From positions 1 through 27,741 of the forward strand of contig DGSN01000003.1 in assembly GCA_002393575.1 (NCBI GenBank): a DNA stretch of 27,741 nucleotides, in the 5' to 3' direction. Origin of the DNA: Prevotellaceae bacterium UBA4361. GTDB taxonomy: Bacteria; Bacteroidota; Bacteroidia; Bacteroidales; Bacteroidaceae. This document shows positions 23,010-27,741 of the stretch, in pieces (position 1 is the first letter of the stretch; every line of letters starts with the position of its first letter). Under the pieces are notes generated by a model. That model had not been told where the DNA came from and made no database searches. It worked only from the letters and a program-made list of their open reading frames with translations. The translations under genes were made by a program, and so were the position numbers.

Positions 23010-24902
23010 ATGAGAAAATGGCGCATAGAAGACTCCAGCGAACTCTACAGCATCGGCGGCTGGGGCGTGAACTATTTCCACATCAACGACAAGGGGCACG
23101 TCGTTGCCACCCCAAGGAAAGACGGAGTCGAAGTTGACCTAAAAGAAGTGATGGACGACCTCTCCCTCCGCGACGTAGCAGCACCCGTGCTCGTACGATT
23201 CCCCGACATCATCGACAACCGCATCGAGAAGACAGCAACCTGCTTCAAGAACGCATCCGAAGAATACGGCTACACAGCCGAGAACTTCATCATCTACCCC
23301 ATCAAGGTCAACCAAATCAGCCCCGTCGTAGAAGAAGTCATCAGCCACGGCAAGAAATACAACCTCGGACTCGAAGCAGGCTCCAAGCCCGAACTCCATG
23401 CCGTCCTGGCCATGAACATGGAGAGCGACTCACTCATCATCTGCAACGGCTACAAAGACCAGAGCTACATCGAGCTCGCACTCCTCGCACAGAAGATGGG
23501 AAAGCGCGTCTTCATCGTCGTGGAAAAACTCAACGAGCTCGAAACCATCACCAAGATAGCCAAGCACCTCAACGTGCGGCCCAACATCGGCATACGCATC
23601 AAGCTCGCAGCGTCAGGCAGCGGAAAATGGGAAGAAAGCGGAGGCGACGCCAGCAAGTTCGGACTCACCTGCGGCGAATTCCTCACAGCACTCGACTACA
23701 TCAACCAGAACGGAATGAAAGACTGCCTCAAGCTCATACACTTCCACATCGGCAGCCAAATCACCAAGATACGACGCATACAGAACGCACTCCGCGAAGC
23801 ATCGCAATTCTACGTCCAGCTCTGCAAGATGGGCTACAACGTCGAGTTCATCGACTGTGGAGGCGGACTCGGCGTGGACTACGACGGCTCCCGCAGCTCC
23901 AACTCCGAGAGCAGCGTCAACTACTCCATCCAAGAGTACGTCAACAACTGCGTCTATACCTTCGTAGAAGTGGCAAAAGCCCACAACATCCCACAGCCCA
24001 ACCTCATCACCGAAGGAGGACGATCACTCGCAGCCCACCACGCCGTCCTCATCATGGAAGTCCTTGGCACAGCCGAACTGCCCGTCATGCCCGAAGAATT
24101 CGAAATCAAAGAAGGAGACCACCAGCTCGCCAAAGACCTCTACGACATCTGGGACAACCTCTCCACACGCTCCATGCTCGAAGACTGGCACGACGCACAG
24201 CAAATACGAGAAGAAGCACTCGACCTCTTCGCACACGGACTCCTCGACCTCCGCACACGAGCCGAAGTAGAACGTATGTACTGGGCAGTGGCACACGAAA
24301 TCAACGCACTCGCCCACACCATGAAGCACGCACCCGAAGAATTCCGAACCCTCGACAAGCTGCTGGCAGACAAATACTTCTGCAACTTCTCCATCTTCCA
24401 TTCCCTCCCCGATGCCTGGGCCATCGATCAGCTCTTCCCCATCATGCCCATCCACCGGCTCGACGAAAAACCCGACCACAACGGAACCCTGCAAGACATC
24501 ACCTGCGACTCCGACGGAAAAATCACCAACTTCGTCACCCACCAGACCGTCTCCCACATCCTACCCCTCCACCGCAAGAAAGACAAAGAACCATACTACA
24601 TCGGCGTATTCCTCGTAGGAGCCTACCAGGAAATCCTCGGCGACATGCACAACCTCTTCGGCGACGTCAATGCCGTACACATCACCGTTGACAACAACTC
24701 CTACCGCATCAACAAAGTCGTCGATGGCGAAACCGTAGCCGATGTGCTCAGCTACGTGCAGTACAACCCAAAGAAGATGGTGCGAAGCCTCGAAATCTGG
24801 GCAAAGCAATCCGTCGAAGAAGGAAAAATCACACTCGAAGAAGGCAAGGAATTCCTTGCCACCTACCGCTCCGGACTCTACGGATATACCTATTTGGAAT
24901 GA
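23010..24902 (+). CDS. speA: Biosynthetic arginine decarboxylase
   Basis: A PLP enzyme that converts arginine to agmatine for polyamine synthesis. The 630-residue length matches the SpeA family. The start MRKWRIEDSSELYSIGGWG is family-typical. The PLP lysine is K99 in YPIKVNQ. Other landmarks are GLEAGSKPEL, IRIKLAASGSGKWEESGGDASKFG, LIHFHIGSQI, IDCGGGLGVDYDG and LITEGGRSLAAHHAVLI. The C-terminal domain (NFSIFHSLPDAWAID, FLVGAYQEILGDMHNLFGD) is intact. Codon use in this gene is strongly C-ending (many AAC, ATC and CTC), more so than in the neighbouring R-M genes. The gene follows aroK by 131 bp of AT-rich repeats. Confidence 0.97.
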   Translation: MRKWRIEDSSELYSIGGWGVNYFHINDKGHVVATPRKDGVEVDLKEVMDDLSLRDVAAPVLVRFPDIIDNRIEKTATCFKNASEEYGYTAENFIIYPIKVNQISPVVEEVISHGKKYNLGLEAGSKPELHAVLAMNMESDSLIICNGYKDQSYIELALLAQKMGKRVFIVVEKLNELETITKIAKHLNVRPNIGIRIKLAASGSGKWEESGGDASKFGLTCGEFLTALDYINQNGMKDCLKLIHFHIGSQITKIRRIQNALREASQFYVQLCKMGYNVEFIDCGGGLGVDYDGSRSSNSESSVNYSIQEYVNNCVYTFVEVAKAHNIPQPNLITEGGRSLAAHHAVLIMEVLGTAELPVMPEEFEIKEGDHQLAKDLYDIWDNLSTRSMLEDWHDAQQIREEALDLFAHGLLDLRTRAEVERMYWAVAHEINALAHTMKHAPEEFRTLDKLLADKYFCNFSIFHSLPDAWAIDQLFPIMPIHRLDEKPDHNGTLQDITCDSDGKITNFVTHQTVSHILPLHRKKDKEPYYIGVFLVGAYQEILGDMHNLFGDVNAVHITVDNNSYRINKVVDGETVADVLSYVQYNPKKMVRSLEIWAKQSVEEGKITLEEGKEFLATYRSGLYGYTYLE

Positions 24903-24923
24903 AAAGACCCAGCAGAAGACCTT

Positions 24924-24955
24924 CCAACGATAGACCCTCCCAACGATAGACCCTC
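24924..24955. repeat. Tandem duplication of a 16-nt unit
   Basis: CCAACGATAGACCCTC occurs twice in direct succession, 22 nt after the speA stop. It runs into the left arm of the palindromic element that starts at 24949. Confidence 0.85.
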
Positions 24956-25048
24956 CCCAACCCTCCCTGTGAGGGAGGGGGTAGTCACCCTGTTGGTGAT
25001 TCTCTCCCCTCACAGGGGAGCTGGAGGGGTCTTGGGTTGGGGAGGGTC
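24949..25048. repeat. GC-rich intergenic palindromic element, copy 2
   Basis: GACCCTCCCCAACCC (24949-24963) and GGGTTGGGGAGGGTC (25034-25048) are a perfect 15-bp inverted pair. Inner hairpins include CCCTGTGAGGG-type and CTCCCCTCACAGGGGAG sequences. It shares GGAGGGGTCTTGGG with copy 1 at 22201-22329. Its right end directly abuts the HTCS remnant. Confidence 0.8.
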
Positions 25049-25049
25049 T

Positions 25050-25499
25050 TACGAAGACCGAGAACACCACTGCTACTGGGTGCTGACCAGCAACGAAGGC
25101 ATCGTGCGGATGACCATCAATGGCGATTCATGCCAAGCCACCCTCCAACCCGCCACCCTCGGTGACGGAGCACATAGGCGAGGACTCAGCCTCCTGCGCG
25201 ACAGCAAGCACGGACTCCTTTGGGCAACCACCATGGACAACCTCTACGCCTACCGCGTGGAAGCAGACGCAAGCCTGCAACCCTTCCCCCTCCACGACAT
25301 CGTAGGCGAAGACAAGAAAGTGCTCGACCAACTGCTCATTGCACAACCTGACGCTTCCATCACAGACGTTGCAACAAAAGTAGGATTTGCAACGCCTAAG
25401 TATTTTCCCCGTCTGTTCCGAGACAAGTTTGGAGTTTCCCCAAAAGAATACACAGCGGAAAACCCATTGGCAAACCTCAGCGCAGACAACGAAAACTAA
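25050..25499 (+). pseudogene. Hybrid two-component sensor (HTCS) remnant with a large internal deletion
   Basis: About 150 codons that join two distant parts of an HTCS regulator. The first ~90 residues look like sensor beta-propeller repeats (VLTSNEGIVRMTI, then LLRDSKHGLLWATTMDNLYAYR, the Reg_prop pattern). The last ~55 residues are the end of an AraC-type DNA-binding domain (SITDVATKVGFATPKYFPRLFRDKFGVSPKEY). In intact HTCS proteins about 1,000 residues separate these parts: the rest of the propeller, transmembrane segment, histidine kinase and receiver. The join lies near residue 90 (HDIVGEDKKVLDQLL) and keeps the frame. The open frame runs left into the palindromic element with no credible start. 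HTCS proteins normally control nearby polysaccharide-utilisation genes. Confidence 0.75.
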
Positions 25500-25539
25500 C
25501 ACCACGTTTCTTTAAGCCTTAGCCAACCGTTCTTTCGAC

Positions 25540-25628
25540 TGTACTAAACAGCCGAGCCCTCGTCGTGATTCAAGCGAGCCCTCGTTTGAGCCACGCCGAG
25601 GGCTCGCTTGTTTGATAACGAGCCCTCG
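25540..25628. repeat. 22-nt-period repeat array, locus 3 (inverted copy with a flipped core)
   Basis: Cores start at 25553, 25575, 25597 and 25619, each 22 nt apart. The first, second and fourth read CGAGCCCTCG and the third reads CGAGGGCTCG. TGTACTAAA at 25540 stands 13 nt before the first core, the same offset as TGTACTGAA to the first core-like unit in locus 1. CAAGCGAGCCCTCG (25571-25584) and CGAGGGCTCGCTTG (25597-25610) make a perfect 14-bp stem with a 12-nt loop. It lies in the 561-bp gap between the HTCS and PL11 remnants, where no gene is seen. Confidence 0.9.
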
Positions 25629-25833
25629 GTCATTCAGTTGAAACTTTATCTTGGAGCAAGCCCATCAAATGGTCATTTCGGTCAATTCCCCTTTGCGCTT
25701 CAGACAATTCCCTTTCCCCGAACTGATGTATTATTTTCCCCTTGTCTTTCCATCCGAGTGTCGGTTTTCGTTATCGTTTTCTTGATTGTTGTTGAGGCGA
25801 ATTTTTGGAATTAGGCATCTTAAATATCCATAA

Positions 25834-25874
25834 ATAGGGGAATAAATGTAACAAGATAGGGGTACAAATGTAAC
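25834..25874. repeat. Two-unit 22-nt direct repeat of different sequence
   Basis: ATAGGGGAATAAATGTAAC (from 25834) recurs as ATAGGGGTACAAATGTAAC (from 25856). ATAGGGG and ATGTAAC are each exactly 22 nt apart. It lies just before a terminator hairpin. Confidence 0.75.
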
Positions 25875-25888
25875 TTTGAACCCAAAAC

Positions 25889-25925
25889 ACCGCTGTTGAC
25901 CTCGTTGTCAACGGCGGTATTTTTT
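25889..25925 (+). terminator. Terminator-like hairpin upstream of the PL11 remnant
   Basis: ACCGCTGTTGAC (25889-25900) pairs with GTCAACGGCGGT (25907-25918), one T-G pair, 6-nt loop, followed by A and six T. The gene it terminated is not evident, which fits the decayed state of the region. Confidence 0.7.
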
Positions 25926-25943
25926 GATTCCTTGTCCTATTCT

Positions 25944-25951
25944 TAATTTTG
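25944..25951 (+). promoter_or_regulatory. Possible -7 box before the PL11 remnant
   Basis: TAATTTTG followed by CGG, 110 nt before the ATG at 26061. It matches TAnnTTTG; no well-spaced -33 element is seen. Confidence 0.4.
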
Positions 25952-26060
25952 CGGCACGAATCCAACAGTTTGGAGGAAACCCGTGGTCAACAAGGTGTGT
26001 GGAAAAGAAAAAGATTCAAATGATACATACTAATCGAACAATCTCTAAATTCTTAGACTT

Positions 26061-27715
26061 ATGAAACGTATGAAACTGTTCTGGCTATTGCTCTGCGTGA
26101 GCTGCCTCAGTGTGAATGCACAGCGTTTTATGGACAAGCTGGACCGTGGCTTGGTGGCTACGTCGGGTCGTTGTTGCAAAGCGGACTGACTGCCAGCAAT
26201 TATGCGCACACCAGTGGCAATGCCAACAGCGTGTATGAGGTGGCAGCCGTGGTGCGCGGTGTGGAGCAGGAGAAGTGCGCCCCAGTGAAGAGGTGGGAAC
26301 ACATCGACGGTGCCAACAATCCTTACTGGTCCATCCCTGTGAAACCTGCATACGACAGGAACGGGAAAGATGCCTCGTCGCACTATGCGCTGAACGACGT
26401 GTCGGTGGCTGACCTCACGGGCGACGGCAAGATGGAGTTCATTGTGAAGCGCCCTTGCGATGCGGCTGGTGACCCTGCGCAGAAAATCATGTACCACCAT
26501 GTTGATTGCTACGACATGGAGGGCAATCAGCTGTGGTGGATTGACATGGGTCCTAATATGATAGGTGGTCCCGACGAGCAATGGGATGTGGTGACGTTCG
26601 ACTGGGACATGGACGGAAAAGCTGAGGTGCTCTTCCGTGCTGCTGACGGCACGGTTATTCATTATCCTGATGGCTCTACCTACGAGATTGGCAACATGAC
26701 GGTTGACACTCGTTGGGCAGGCATTGAATATACTCCTTCGGGCATTGAGCGTGAGTGTATCGTTTTGAAAAGTGGCAGAGGTCGCATCTTCACCAGCTAC
26801 GGCTGCAAGATGAACAACTGGACGAAGAACCAGCCTTGTTTCTCGGGCGACATCATGGGCGACTGGCGCGAGGAACTGGTGCTGCGTGCTGGCGACAACA
26901 CTGAGTTACGCATTTATCCAACAACCATTCCCACTGAGTATCGTATTCCTACGCTGTGGCACGACCACCAGTACCATCAGGGCATGATGTGGCAATGCAT
27001 GGGTTACAACCAGCCAGCGCACACGAGTTTCTTCCTCGGAGAACTGGAAGGCATCACGCAGGCTCCGCCTCCACTCATCAATACGGACAGGACAATGGTT
27101 GCCAACGGCGGTCAGATTACTACTACCGACGACCATCTGTTAGTGGCTCCCGACGAGGATGCTACGTGAGCATTGCCAACGGTGCATCGCCTAACATGGT
27201 GACGTTCAACATTCCGAGCTGGACGCAGGGACAGGCTGGCAGCAACCAGACGGCGAGACCTGAACCCGTGACCACCTATTATAAATGTGTGGTCACTGGC
27301 GGTGTCCTGACTGGCAACACCCGCGTGGTGAAGCAGGGCGATGGCATCCTGACGCTGCCGAAAGCCGACATGACCTATACCGGCGAGACCAACGTGTGGG
27401 CTGGCGTGCTCAACTTCGACGGCTCGCTCCGCAACAGTCGGCTGTGGCTCAACCGCTTTGCTGAACAGCAACGACGCGGAGGGGATGTTGGGCACAGGTG
27501 CGCTGACGGTGGCGAAGGGTGCTACGCTGAGCGGCAAGGGTGTGCTCACGAACAGCACGACGACGATTTCGAGCGGTGGGACTTTGCACAGCGGAATCAC
27601 GGAGACGAATGCGCTCGGCAACTTGCAGTTCAGTGGCAAGAACCTGACGGTGGTGGGAACCATCAGCACTTTCGTTGGCAGCAGGACGAGCTATAGCAAA
27701 TTCACGAATACGTGA
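26061..27715 (+). pseudogene. Frameshifted PL11-type rhamnogalacturonan lyase with autotransporter-repeat tail
   Basis: Four successive pieces in changing frames read as one decayed secreted protein. Piece 1 (26061-26189) is a signal peptide (MKRMKLFWLLLCVSCLSVNAQ) plus the PL11 opening MDKLDRGLVA, then a stop. Piece 2 (to 27169) has NYAHTSGNANSVYEVAAVVRGVEQ, NDVSVADLTGDGKMEFIVKR, DWDMDGKAEVLFRAADGT and the PL11 C-terminal signature GDIMGDWREELVL, then TELRIYPTTIPTEYRIPTL and HDHQYHQGMMWQCMGYNQP. The long central catalytic stretch expected between DGT and GDIMGDWRE is missing. Piece 3 (about 27168-27460) reads ILTLPKADMTYTGETNVWAGVLNFDG, like PF12951 autotransporter-associated repeats. Piece 4 (27458-27715) continues that repeat style. 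Intact PL11 enzymes cleave the rhamnogalacturonan-I backbone. Sequencing or assembly errors could explain some single-base shifts but not the missing core. Confidence 0.75.
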
Positions 27716-27741
27716 GTTCGATATAACATAATATGTTCTTT

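Overview
The window looks like a chromosomal segment of a Bacteroidales bacterium, most likely Prevotellaceae. The grounds are the repeated TAnnTTTG -7 promoter boxes with weak or absent Shine-Dalgarno sites, DUF2147 and lipoprotein genes, a biosynthetic SpeA arginine decarboxylase, a TopA with C-terminal Topo_C repeats, and remnants of a hybrid two-component sensor (HTCS) and of a family PL11 pectin lyase. The genus is an inference.

Layout. (1) 1-2424: the 5' part of glycyl-tRNA synthetase (minus) and a divergent secreted GH30 glycosidase resembling endo-beta-1,6-galactanases. (2) 2511-2725: tRNA-Leu(CAA) with promoter and terminator. (3) 2803-9584: a visibly AT-rich minus-strand operon, in transcription order Type III restriction subunit (res), Type III methyltransferase (mod), a large HNH_5-like nuclease and a small winged-helix protein. 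This is the most likely defence system in the window, with an unusual res-before-mod order and an undescribed third gene. (4) 9585-13201: intergenic repeats, a DUF2147 protein, and a minus-strand operon of PH-domain membrane protein, PBP4-type carboxypeptidase (dacB) and lipoprotein. (5) 13487-18284: nadB and a secreted M16 zinc peptidase, each ended by a clear terminator. (6) 18312-19142: dinD. (7) 19760-24902: topA, aroK (probable TTG start) and speA, separated by GC-rich palindromic and AT-rich repeats. (8) 24924-27741: a decayed polysaccharide-utilisation region with an internally deleted HTCS remnant and a frameshifted PL11 rhamnogalacturonan lyase with an autotransporter-type repeat tail.

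The most unusual signal is non-coding. Three intergenic loci (about 9799-9943, 19413-19488 and 25540-25628) carry arrays of a 10-base core, CGAG-GG/CC-CTCG, at an exact 22-nt period. Two loci share a 45-nt perfect match in opposite orientation, and one locus holds a perfect 14-bp hairpin in which the two central bases of one core are flipped. Arrays 1 and 2 each lie upstream of a minus-strand gene with a defence or DNA-damage theme (res and dinD), and these two genes also share a similar stretch of about 60 bp around their -7 boxes. A further two-unit 22-nt repeat of different sequence lies at 25834-25874.

A second repeat family, GC-rich elements of 100-129 bp with long inverted arms, flanks aroK-speA. 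One copy abuts aroK and the other abuts the HTCS remnant.
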